Positions 17,745 to 28,303 of a DNA stretch of 64,000 nucleotides are shown one piece after another (within the stretch, counting starts at the first letter, position 1; each line of letters opens with the position of its first letter). Source of the DNA: Chloroflexus islandicus (GTDB taxonomy: Bacteria; Chloroflexota; Chloroflexia; Chloroflexales; Chloroflexaceae); contig NZ_LWQS01000045.1 in assembly GCF_001650695.1 (NCBI RefSeq), forward strand, positions 1 to 64,000. Direction: 5' to 3'. The position numbers and the translations under genes are program-made. The notes under the pieces are model-generated. The model was not told the DNA's origin and searched no databases. It saw only the letters and a list, made by a program, of their open reading frames with translations.

Positions 17745-18515
17745 ATGGTTCGTTCTCGTCCCATCTTGCCCTTAAGCGTGATTTTTGTAGGCTTGGCCTT
17801 TTTCTTGTGGGTCTCGTTATCAACCTCACCGGGTGCGTCGTTGGCTCAACCAAGTTGCGATGACCGACCAGCGTATCCGGGGTGTGTTGAAATACCAGTC
17901 AACTGTGACTCGTATCCGGCAAATGTCTGCGATATAACGAAGACAGCCGTCATTGTTACCCGCACCGCCGCCGCAGGGCCGGTACTGACCCAAACGGCGT
18001 TGGCCCGTGGTCAGCAATCACAACCAGCGACAGCAACACCTACGGCCACGATATCGGCCACCAATACGCGAACGGCATCACCCACTACCACCGTCACCCC
18101 AACCACACTAAGGCCGAACGAAACGGTTGCAACCCAACCGCCAACTATCACCCTATTGCCAGTGAATACGTCGATCCCAACGCCATCACCCACCGTACCA
18201 TTGGCGCCAACGCCAACGATACAGTCCGCACTCCGTTGCGCTCCCGGCGACGTGCTCGAATTGACTGGCGCAACCCGCCCGCAAACAGCGCTGCTGGTTA
18301 TGTTCGACGACCGTGCGGTTGGTGGCGGCGCGAGCGATCGCGCCGGCGCGTTCCGTATTGTGCTCCGGATCGGCGACGAACGTCCCGGTGTCCACGACAT
18401 CGTGGTGCGCGAGCGTGAACGGGAGACGGTGGTGGCCGAATATACCTGCGAGACCCCGCCTCCGCCTACCCCAACCCCGACCTTTGGCCCGATTCGGGTG
18501 ACGGTGACGCCGTAG
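17745..18515 (+). CDS. Secreted Thr/Pro-rich protein, function unknown
   Basis: 256 aa from the ATG at 17745, which has GAGGAAGG five bases upstream. A signal peptide or membrane anchor covers residues 1-35. A small Cys-containing segment (about 38-65) is followed by a long Thr/Pro/Ala-rich linker (about 80-160) and a compact C-terminal domain (about 165-240) starting with LRCAPGDVLELTG, which looks like a beta-sandwich. The tail is again Pro/Thr rich. Cysteines in the two folded parts may form disulfides, fitting the DsbA-like gene just upstream. No enzyme motif is seen. Confidence 0.75.
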   Translation: MVRSRPILPLSVIFVGLAFFLWVSLSTSPGASLAQPSCDDRPAYPGCVEIPVNCDSYPANVCDITKTAVIVTRTAAAGPVLTQTALARGQQSQPATATPTATISATNTRTASPTTTVTPTTLRPNETVATQPPTITLLPVNTSIPTPSPTVPLAPTPTIQSALRCAPGDVLELTGATRPQTALLVMFDDRAVGGGASDRAGAFRIVLRIGDERPGVHDIVVRERERETVVAEYTCETPPPPTPTPTFGPIRVTVTP

Positions 18516-18840
18516 GAGTGCCGTCTTGGCGGATTGTCTCCATAATCAATGCCAGCGCCCGTTCGCGGGAACGGGTCAACAGTTCGAGTTCGGTGAGGAG
18601 GAGGTTGAGCCGGCGATAATCGCGCCGGATAGCTTGTTCGTCGGCTGAGGAGAGGTTAGGGCGAGCGGCGGCGAGCCACTCCTCAAATGAAGCGCGCCGG
18701 CCAAGCAGGTCAGGCGCGCCAAATTGGCTGAGCCGCTGCCAGAGATTTGCGGCGCTGTCGGCCAGCAAACGCACACTGTCGATGGTCATAATGCCGGTGA
18801 TACCATAACTAGCGAGCTCGTTTCCACGTGCGTCATGCAC
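18466..18840 (-). CDS. Hypothetical helical protein
   Basis: 124 aa, convergent with the preceding gene and overlapping its last 50 bases. The ATG at 18840 has GAAGGG a few bases upstream; a shorter start at 18789 is possible. Composition is rich in Leu, Arg, Ala and Glu with predicted helices, including a run of charged residues around SRERALALIMETIRQDG. No family recognised. It fills the gap before the ABC1-kinase gene and its coding character is plausible but modest. Confidence 0.5.
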   Translation of the reverse strand: MHDARGNELASYGITGIMTIDSVRLLADSAANLWQRLSQFGAPDLLGRRASFEEWLAAARPNLSSADEQAIRRDYRRLNLLLTELELLTRSRERALALIMETIRQDGTPTASPSPESGQRSGLG

Positions 18841-18937
18841 CCTTCGTATGGTAGTTGGTGATCAATTTAATGCGGATCGGTCGCGAGATTGAGTTTCGCC
18901 TCTGGTATAATCGAAATAGCAATACTGGTAGAAAGCT

Positions 18938-20779
18938 ATGCGTGAACCAATCTCTATCCAAGCAACCGAAACCGCTAACACCGGCGCTGTCCCTCGCCTA
19001 ATCGAGCCGCCCCGTTTTCGCCCGCGCGAGCGTTTTCTGCGGGTGTCGTCGTTCTTTCTCGGCGTTGTGATCCATATTTATATTTGGGATATCTTTCTCG
19101 CCCGCTTTGCCATCTTTCGCTGGTATGTCCAACGCACGATGCTGCGGCGCTGGGTGAATATTGCCCGGCGCTTTCGCATGATGGCGGTTGAATTAGGCGG
19201 GATGCAGATTAAGCTCGGCCAGTTTCTGTCGTCGCGGGCCGATATTATTCCCGATGTGGTGCGACGCGAGTTGACCGGCTTGCAAGAAGAGGTGCCGCCG
19301 GCCCCCGCCGGTCACGTGCTCGAAGTGATTCTGGAAGAGTTAGGCGCACCGCCGAGCGAGATCTTTCGTAGCTTTGAGAAGGAATGCGTCGCCGCAGCTT
19401 CGTTGGGGCAAGTACATTACGCGGTGCTCCACGATGGACGCGAAGTGGCGGTGAAGGTGCAACGGCCATGGATCGATAAGATTATTGAAGTCGATCTCAG
19501 TGCCGTGACATGGGTGGTGCGCTTGATCAAGAACTATCCGCCGATCCGCCGGCGCGCTGACCTCGAAGCCCTCTTGGCTGAGTTCGCCCGCGTGTTAGTG
19601 CAAGAATTAGATTATGTCCAAGAGGCGCGCTCGGCGGCGATCTTCCGCCAGAACTTCGCCAACCATCCCGGTATCTATATCCCTGAACCGATCTTCGAGC
19701 TCACCACCCGCCGCGTGTTGGTGATGGAGCGGATCAGCGGGATCAAGATCACCGATTTGCATACGCTCGACCAACTGGGGGTCAGCCGGCTCGAACTGGC
19801 TGCCCGGCTCAATAACTGCTACCTCAAACAGTTCTTTATCGATGGCTTCTTCCACGCCGATCCCCATCCCGGCAATCTGTTCGTGCGGGTGGAAACCGGC
19901 CTTGCTGCGACCAAAACAGCGCCGCCGCCGATGCCGGCTAGCGTCAATGGGCACGCTACGATTGAGACGCTTGAAGCGCAGTTGCCGATCGATTATGCGC
20001 CTGATGAAACGCCGACCGGCACCCCCTTCACGCTCATTTTTGTTGATTTTGGCATGGTGGGCCGGTTGCCGCCAGAGACGATGGAGATTATGCGGCAAGG
20101 CGTGCTGGGGTTAGCTACCAATGACGCCGACCGGTTATTGAATTGTCTTGAAAAACTGAATGTAATCTTGCCCGGCGCTGACCGCCGACCGATCAAGGCG
20201 GCGCTCGAAACGATGCTGCGCTATTCGTTCAATCGCACAGTGCGCGAGTTGACCAATCTCGATGTCGAGGCCATTATGGCCGAGACAAAGGATCTGATTT
20301 ACGATCTGCCGTTCCAGATTCCGCAAGATTTGCTCTATTTAGGGCGGGCGCTAAGTATGGTGGCGGGGTTGGCGACCGAAATCCACCCCGATATCAATCT
20401 CTTCCAAGAGTTGCGCCCGTTTGCGCGAGCGATGCTGGCCCAAGAACAACGCAATGGCAATTGGTTCGAGAAGTTCCAGCAAGAGTTAGCTGAAATTGGC
20501 CAGATTTTGATCGGTCTGCCCCGCCAAATGGATGCGTACTACCGGGCCGCCAATCGCGGCGAGTTGCAAACCCGCTCGGATTTGAGCCGGCTCGAACGCA
20601 GTATGAAACGGGTGGAGCGGGCCACTGACCGGTTGATGGGCGGAATGCTGGCGACTGGTCTGTTCCTCGGCGGAGTGCAATTACGTACCCGCGGCCTCGA
20701 ACGCGAAGCAAGCCGGGCATGGTGGGCGGCGGCGGCAGCGATTCTCTGGGCGCTGTGGCCGCGCAATGAGCGGTGGTAA
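18938..20779 (+). CDS. ABC1/UbiB/AarF-family atypical kinase
   Basis: 613 aa. Contains the family KxGQ-type motif (GGMQIKLGQFLSSRADIIP, near residues 88-106), an Ala-rich nucleotide loop (CVAAASLGQVH), the Lys of VAVKVQRP, the catalytic-loop equivalent GFFHADPHPGNLF and the metal motif FVDFGMVGRLP. The C-terminus carries a hydrophobic segment near 590-605 that could anchor it. Such proteins are ATPases or kinases tied to quinone biosynthesis or lipid handling. Relative to close family members, an insert of about 45 residues lies between the HADPHPGN and DFG motifs. An extended -10 element TGG-TATAAT sits at 18903-18911. The exact substrate is unknown. Confidence 0.92.
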   Translation: MREPISIQATETANTGAVPRLIEPPRFRPRERFLRVSSFFLGVVIHIYIWDIFLARFAIFRWYVQRTMLRRWVNIARRFRMMAVELGGMQIKLGQFLSSRADIIPDVVRRELTGLQEEVPPAPAGHVLEVILEELGAPPSEIFRSFEKECVAAASLGQVHYAVLHDGREVAVKVQRPWIDKIIEVDLSAVTWVVRLIKNYPPIRRRADLEALLAEFARVLVQELDYVQEARSAAIFRQNFANHPGIYIPEPIFELTTRRVLVMERISGIKITDLHTLDQLGVSRLELAARLNNCYLKQFFIDGFFHADPHPGNLFVRVETGLAATKTAPPPMPASVNGHATIETLEAQLPIDYAPDETPTGTPFTLIFVDFGMVGRLPPETMEIMRQGVLGLATNDADRLLNCLEKLNVILPGADRRPIKAALETMLRYSFNRTVRELTNLDVEAIMAETKDLIYDLPFQIPQDLLYLGRALSMVAGLATEIHPDINLFQELRPFARAMLAQEQRNGNWFEKFQQELAEIGQILIGLPRQMDAYYRAANRGELQTRSDLSRLERSMKRVERATDRLMGGMLATGLFLGGVQLRTRGLEREASRAWWAAAAAILWALWPRNERW

Positions 20780-20784
20780 TGCAT

Positions 20785-22342
<1,558 letters not shown>

Positions 22343-22359
22343 AGCGCCGGTGCGCCATC

Positions 22360-23610
22360 ATGCGCAACGATCAGCGTTATTTGTTGGCCATTGGCCTGTT
22401 GACTACCGGCCTGACGGTGGGGTGGTTGTTTGCCACCATCGCTTACGCGGAACTCGGGTACGGCGGCTACCGGATGGCAGTGCCGTTGTTCGGCGATCTT
22501 ACGCTGATCGGGTTGCTCAACAGCGTTCCGGTACTGGCCGGCGGGATCAGCGGGCCGTTGGCGTGGCAAGCGGTGCGGCGGTGGGGCGCGCGTCCGGCGT
22601 TGTTGCTCGGTGGTGGGTTGCATAGCGCGGCATTGCTCGCGCTGGCGTTAGCACCGTCTAGCACTACGCTCACCCCGGTGACGGCATGGATGTTGTTACT
22701 CGGCGTCGCACTAAGCGGGCCGGCCAGTGTGCTCTTCAATCTGGCCGGGCCGCCGCTGATGATGCAACTGAGCGGAGCCGATGGCCCTGACCGGCTCTTT
22801 GCCCGCAGCGCAGCCTTGAGCTTGATCATCGGCGGCCTCGCCAATCTGCTCGCTGGCAGTTTGGCAACGGCGTGGCGGGTGGCGCTGGTCGAGAGCGATG
22901 CGATCGCGCCGTACCGGCTCAATGCCGCGCTCAGCGCAGCGATCGTCGCCCTCGCCGGGTTGCCGTTGGTGGGATTACGTCTCACGGCAAAGCCATCACC
23001 GACGCCAGCGACGACGATTCGGCGCGAGATCAGCAACCTCTGGCGCACGCTCATCAAAGCGATCATCTTCGCGCCGGGGCCGCTGCTCATCTCGCTCGGC
23101 GCGGCGCTGTTCATCCCCTACCTCGGCCTCTTCTTTCGCCAACGCTTCACCGCCACCGACGCCGCCATCGGACTATTGTTCGCGCTCATCAGCCTCGCCA
23201 CCGGTCTGGCAACGCTGGCCGGGCCACGCCTCGCGGCCCGAATTGGCCGCATGCAAGGCGTCGTGCTGACGCAGGCGCTCGCTATTCCCTGCTTGATTGC
23301 GCTGGCCTTTGCGCCTACGTTGCCAGTAGCGGCCCTGATCGCAATGCTGCGCGGCGCGCTGATGAATATGGCCACACCCTTATTTGAAGCGCACGCACTG
23401 GCGCAGACGCCGCCTGAACACCACCCCACCGTGATCGGTCTCATCCGGGCTGCCGCGTCGGTAGGGTACATTGCTGGCCCCACTATCAGCGCCGAACTGC
23501 AAAGCGCCGTTGGCTTTACACCGATCTTGCTCATTGCGGCGCTGTGTTATACGGTCGCGGTGATCGTCAATGCCACGATCTTTGTGTGGCGCGGCCAGCG
23601 TACACCCTAA
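22360..23610 (+). CDS. Major facilitator superfamily transporter
   Basis: 416 aa from the ATG at 22360, directly after the GH1 stop; an earlier in-frame start would overlap the glucosidase gene heavily. About 12 hydrophobic segments are visible, with a central cytoplasmic loop near residues 205-230 (LTAKPSPTPATTIRREI). The organisation resembles sugar-efflux-type MFS proteins, but no diagnostic substrate motif is seen. The close spacing to the beta-glucosidase gene suggests one transcript and possibly glycoside or sugar transport. A GC-rich hairpin follows the stop. Confidence 0.85.
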   Translation: MRNDQRYLLAIGLLTTGLTVGWLFATIAYAELGYGGYRMAVPLFGDLTLIGLLNSVPVLAGGISGPLAWQAVRRWGARPALLLGGGLHSAALLALALAPSSTTLTPVTAWMLLLGVALSGPASVLFNLAGPPLMMQLSGADGPDRLFARSAALSLIIGGLANLLAGSLATAWRVALVESDAIAPYRLNAALSAAIVALAGLPLVGLRLTAKPSPTPATTIRREISNLWRTLIKAIIFAPGPLLISLGAALFIPYLGLFFRQRFTATDAAIGLLFALISLATGLATLAGPRLAARIGRMQGVVLTQALAIPCLIALAFAPTLPVAALIAMLRGALMNMATPLFEAHALAQTPPEHHPTVIGLIRAAASVGYIAGPTISAELQSAVGFTPILLIAALCYTVAVIVNATIFVWRGQRTP

Positions 23611-24780
<1,170 letters not shown>

Positions 24781-24809
24781 GCAAACATGTCAAGAATAGG
24801 GAGACGGAT

Positions 24810-26117
24810 ATGCGTGTTGACAGCATTATCCTTAGCGGCTTTAAGTCATTTCGCGAGCGCACTGAAGTTGCCTTGGGCGATTTGACCATCCTTGCCGGCG
24901 CTAATAGCGCCGGCAAATCAACCCTCATGCAATCGCTCTTGTTGATGAAACAGACGCTGGAAGCGAGTTATGACCCCGGCCCGCTGTTGCTTAGCGGCCC
25001 GAACATTATTTTCTCCAGCGCTGAGCAATTGTTTTGGAATGCACCGGGTGATCAAGCAAAAGAATTGACCCTTGGGATACGACTGAATAATGATTCGGAA
25101 GTGCGAGGATACGAAGTTGTTTTGCAGCGCCAAAAAGCTGCTACGCCACCATTACGTATTGTTCGCGCGGTTACTTATAATGGCGATTATCGTGCAGAAA
25201 TTTCGCCAATATTAAGCCCAGAAGAGTACAGTCGTTACGAAAATGAGTTTCGCGCGATTGCCAAGATGTTTTTTTATCAGGATGACCAATATTCAGTCCG
25301 TATCAATGTAGGATTTGAGCGAATATTTTTACGCCTAGAAGCCATGTTAGGAAAGGCTGAACACGAAATCACTATTTACGACTCGCATTTTTCCAAAACA
25401 CATGCTGCTCTGCAGAATGCCATCCTTGGCCTCATTCACGTGCCGGGATTGCGCGGCAACCCGCGCCGCACCTATCCGGTTACCGCAGTTGAGCATAATT
25501 TCCCCGGTCTTTTTCCCGACTACGTTGCCAGTGTCATCGCCACGTGGCAACGCTCTAACGCCAATGAAATCAAACAATTGAAAGAGGATCTCAAAGAGCT
25601 TGGCCTCGCGTGGAATGTGCAGGCGCGCAACCTCAACGATACCGAGGTTGAGATCCGGGTGACACGTCTACCGCGCGGCATCCGGTCTGGCGCGCAAGAT
25701 ATGGTCAATATTGCTGATGTTGGCTTCGGTCTATCGCAATCGCTTCCGGTGGTCGTGGCATTGCTCACAGCGCGTCCGGGGCAGCTTGTCTATTTAGAAC
25801 AACCTGAAATCCATCTCCACCCACGGGCAGCATACCAACTCTCCCGCTTGTTGCAGCGCGCTGTTATGCGCGGCGTCCAAGTCGTGATCGAAACCCACAG
25901 CGAACTCCTGCTGTTAGGCTTGCAAGAACTGGTGGCCAATGGCCAATTTGGCGATAAAAAGATCCTCTTGCATTGGGTGCAACGCGATCAACGCGGCGCG
26001 AGTTATCTCACCAGCCACGAGTTGGATGAAAAGGGCGGTTTTGGTGATGTACCGGTTGATTTCGGATTGGTGAGTCTCGAAGCAATGCACAACTATCTGA
26101 GCGCTGCCGGAGGGTAA
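24810..26117 (+). CDS. AAA/ABC-type ATPase (DUF3696-like), candidate defence ATPase
   Basis: 435 aa from the ATG at 24810. The N-terminal strand-P-loop (Walker A GANSAGKS, residues 30-37) and the late ABC-like elements (signature-like GFGLSQSLPVVVALL, Walker B LVYLEQPE, H-switch VIETHSELLLLGLQ) show an SMC/OLD-type AAA ATPase with a middle insertion. The C-terminus matches the DUF3696-type tail. Six bases separate it from a PIN-like gene, so both proteins are probably made together. ATPase plus nuclease pairs of this style occur in phage defence and toxin modules. Middle codons are more AT-rich than the neighbours, hinting at transfer. Confidence 0.85.
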   Translation: MRVDSIILSGFKSFRERTEVALGDLTILAGANSAGKSTLMQSLLLMKQTLEASYDPGPLLLSGPNIIFSSAEQLFWNAPGDQAKELTLGIRLNNDSEVRGYEVVLQRQKAATPPLRIVRAVTYNGDYRAEISPILSPEEYSRYENEFRAIAKMFFYQDDQYSVRINVGFERIFLRLEAMLGKAEHEITIYDSHFSKTHAALQNAILGLIHVPGLRGNPRRTYPVTAVEHNFPGLFPDYVASVIATWQRSNANEIKQLKEDLKELGLAWNVQARNLNDTEVEIRVTRLPRGIRSGAQDMVNIADVGFGLSQSLPVVVALLTARPGQLVYLEQPEIHLHPRAAYQLSRLLQRAVMRGVQVVIETHSELLLLGLQELVANGQFGDKKILLHWVQRDQRGASYLTSHELDEKGGFGDVPVDFGLVSLEAMHNYLSAAGG

Positions 26118-26123
26118 GGCGGT

Positions 26124-26687
26124 ATGGGGTATGCCATTGTGATTGATGCCTCGGTCGCGCGCGCCGCCGGCGAGAGCGGCAAGCCTGAACCATCCGCCTG
26201 CCGCGCCACCCTGCTCGCAATGCTTACGCACAACCACAAAGTGGCGATGAGTGCGTCGTTGCGCAGTGAATGGATGAAGCCGCGACCAGATACGCACTCT
26301 CCCTACGCGACCGCCTTTGCCTTGCGCTGGTTAACGCAGATGCAAAGCCAACAGCGCGTCATTGAGATCAATGCTAGCCCCGATTCTGAAGCCTTGCGTC
26401 ACCGTTGCATCGCTGCATTAGACCAGAACCCGCAGACAAAGACTTCAGCGCCAGCCGTGGCCAAAGATTTTCACCTCGTTGGCATAGCCCTCCAAAGCGA
26501 CCGCCGCGTTGTATCACTTGACAGAAAGATCGTAACCCATCTCGCCTTGCTCAAAGACAGCACCCCTGAAATCTGCCCGATCATGTGGCTTCACCCCGTT
26601 CAGCATGATGCTGCTGAATGGTTACGCAACGGCGGGGTTGAGGATGAGCAGTACTATATCTGCCGTTCAGTCGGCCCGAACGAGTGA
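26124..26687 (+). CDS. PIN-like nuclease domain protein paired with the AAA ATPase
   Basis: 187 aa. PIN-type acidic positions are visible: D8 in IVIDASVARAAGE, a Glu in ASLRSEW near residue 48, an Asp in AKDFHLVGIALQSD and one in RVVSLDRKI. This is the four-acid pattern of PIN RNases used by many toxins. Six bases after the ATPase stop. By context the ATPase may control nuclease activity or supply a trigger. No separate antitoxin gene is visible. The family call rests on spacing of the acidic motifs, so other Rossmann-like nucleases remain possible. Confidence 0.7.
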   Translation: MGYAIVIDASVARAAGESGKPEPSACRATLLAMLTHNHKVAMSASLRSEWMKPRPDTHSPYATAFALRWLTQMQSQQRVIEINASPDSEALRHRCIAALDQNPQTKTSAPAVAKDFHLVGIALQSDRRVVSLDRKIVTHLALLKDSTPEICPIMWLHPVQHDAAEWLRNGGVEDEQYYICRSVGPNE

Positions 26688-26794
26688 CATGGGTGCAATG
26701 CCGGCAGATGGCTGGTAATACTGCCGTAACAACGATCAAGTAGAACATGCATACCACTAATTCTAAAATTGCATCTGATAATCAGGAGCTTGCT

Positions 26795-27103
26795 ATGACA
26801 CGCAACACTCGTGAAATGGCCGGCATGTTTATCTCGTGCATCGCCTGCATTGCGCTACTTTCTACCATCTTGCCCCAACTGCTGAACGGGATGATCGGGC
26901 TTATCCTGATCGGCGGCGCGCTGCTCAGCAGCGGATTGCTGGTGGTGAGCGATGTGATGGCAGGGCGCAATGCATTGAAAAGCATTATTGGTCTGGTTAT
27001 CACTGGTGGGTTGACATACCTGCTGATAGCGGCGCCAATGTGGTACTTTTCGTCGCTAGCCAGCTCAGGAAAGTTGTTTGATCTCAGTTTTATGGTAAAG
27101 TAA
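26795..27103 (+). CDS. Small multi-pass membrane protein
   Basis: 102 aa from the ATG at 26795, chosen because AGGAG lies 7 nt upstream; a longer start at 26747 lacks one. Three hydrophobic segments (about residues 10-28, 31-52, 63-85) suggest a small integral membrane protein. No family recognised. It follows the ATPase-PIN pair by 107 bp on the same strand and could be a third component, but spacing allows independent expression. Confidence 0.65.
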   Translation: MTRNTREMAGMFISCIACIALLSTILPQLLNGMIGLILIGGALLSSGLLVVSDVMAGRNALKSIIGLVITGGLTYLLIAAPMWYFSSLASSGKLFDLSFMVK

Positions 27104-27151
27104 AGTATCCATCCAGAATACGCTGTCTTTCTTCTGCCAACGAGAGCCTCG

Positions 27152-28189
27152 CTACTGATGACACACATGACACGGCAAATCCGGCACCGGTTCGTGGCGG
27201 TTGTCGATCTGATGCATGCTATGGCAAGTCGGGCAGCCAACCCGGCTTGGTGAACCGCGGTGGCAATCGTTGCAGGTCGGGTTGAGCGGATGCGGCATGC
27301 GTACCTGTTGCGGATGCAGGTTGTGGCAGTTGACGCAACCGAGGTATTGTTCCAACCCGGCTTCGCTTGCCACCGGCGGCACTGGCGTTGGTTCTGGCCC
27401 GGTCGTTGGGGTGGGTGGCGGCGGTGTTGGGGTTGGCGCTGGCAGTGGGGTATCGGTGGGCAGCGCTAGTGGCGTTGCCGTCGGTGGCACACTGGTTGGG
27501 GTGCTCGTGAACGCCGGTGACGGTGCGACGGTCGCCGAAGCTGTGGCCGTCACCTGCGGGGAAGGCGTGAACGTGGCGCTGGGCAAAGGCGACACCGTGG
27601 GAGTTGCGGCTGTCGTGGGCGAGCGCGTTAGCGTTGCGGTTGCGGTGGATGCGAGGGTTGGCGTTGCGGTTGCGGTGGGGAACAAGGTAGGCGACGCGGT
27701 TGGCGTGGAGGTGGGCGATAGGGTAACAGCGCCGCCAGCGACTTCGACCGCTTGTTGTTGCAACAGAAAATCAACCAGCGCCGCAATTTGCTCGTCCGGC
27801 AAGAGATTGCCGTAATCGTCGCCAACCACTGCACGCACGATTCCCCCTTGGTGGCCGGGGACGATAAACTCGTCATGGGCGCGGATCGACCGTTCAATAT
27901 ATTCCCGCGCGCTCATGCCGGGCATGCGTTCGCCGGCTCGCCGGCCAACCCCAGCCAAATTCGGGCCTACGCCTGACCTTCCGCTCGTATCGAGGGTATG
28001 GCAGGTCATACACGGCACGCCGCCAGCCAATGGCTGCCGGCCAAAGAAGAGGTCAGCACCGCTCACGTGTACCACCGGCGATGGGGTTGGCGATGGCGAG
28101 GCCGGTTGCTGTGAGGTGCAACCGGCCACCATGCCAATCAGCATTACACCGGCGAGCAAGGGGGTGATCCACGCCGGTATCTTTGTCAT
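27152..28189 (-). CDS. Pentahaem c-type cytochrome lipoprotein with Thr/Pro linker
   Basis: 345 aa. Lipobox VAGC near residue 24, then a cytochrome c domain with CMTCH and a distal Met candidate in PGMSAREYI. A linker of roughly 130 residues of Thr, Pro, Ala and Ser (about 155-290) follows, then a C-terminal domain with CVNCH, CNDCH, CPTCH and CHVCH. Five CxxCH haem sites in total. It would be an outward-facing electron carrier anchored by lipid, spanning the cell-wall layer by means of the linker. The downstream haem cluster resembles small multihaem cytochromes. It follows a PhoX-like gene on the same strand. Confidence 0.9.
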   Translation of the reverse strand: MTKIPAWITPLLAGVMLIGMVAGCTSQQPASPSPTPSPVVHVSGADLFFGRQPLAGGVPCMTCHTLDTSGRSGVGPNLAGVGRRAGERMPGMSAREYIERSIRAHDEFIVPGHQGGIVRAVVGDDYGNLLPDEQIAALVDFLLQQQAVEVAGGAVTLSPTSTPTASPTLFPTATATPTLASTATATLTRSPTTAATPTVSPLPSATFTPSPQVTATASATVAPSPAFTSTPTSVPPTATPLALPTDTPLPAPTPTPPPPTPTTGPEPTPVPPVASEAGLEQYLGCVNCHNLHPQQVRMPHPLNPTCNDCHRGSPSRVGCPTCHSMHQIDNRHEPVPDLPCHVCHQ

Positions 28190-28210
28190 AGGATTGCTCC
28201 CGGATCCCGC

Positions 28211-28297
28211 CCGGTAGGGGCATTGCGCCGCAATGCCCCTACCGGGCGCCGCAATGCCCCTACCGGGCGCCGCAATGCCCCTACGGGCGGCGCAATG
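28211..28297. repeat. Palindromic 21-bp tandem repeat
   Basis: A perfect 14-bp stem (28213-28226 with 28230-28243, GGTAGGGGCATTGC and complement, 3-nt loop) opens the block. The right arm then repeats about every 21 bp (units near 28228, 28249, 28270 and 28290) as GCCGCAATGCCCCTACCGGGC with drift in the last two. It lies between the PhoX-like gene and the cytochrome gene and could act as a terminator or as a binding site. Confidence 0.85.
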
Positions 28298-28303
28298 CCC
28301 CTC

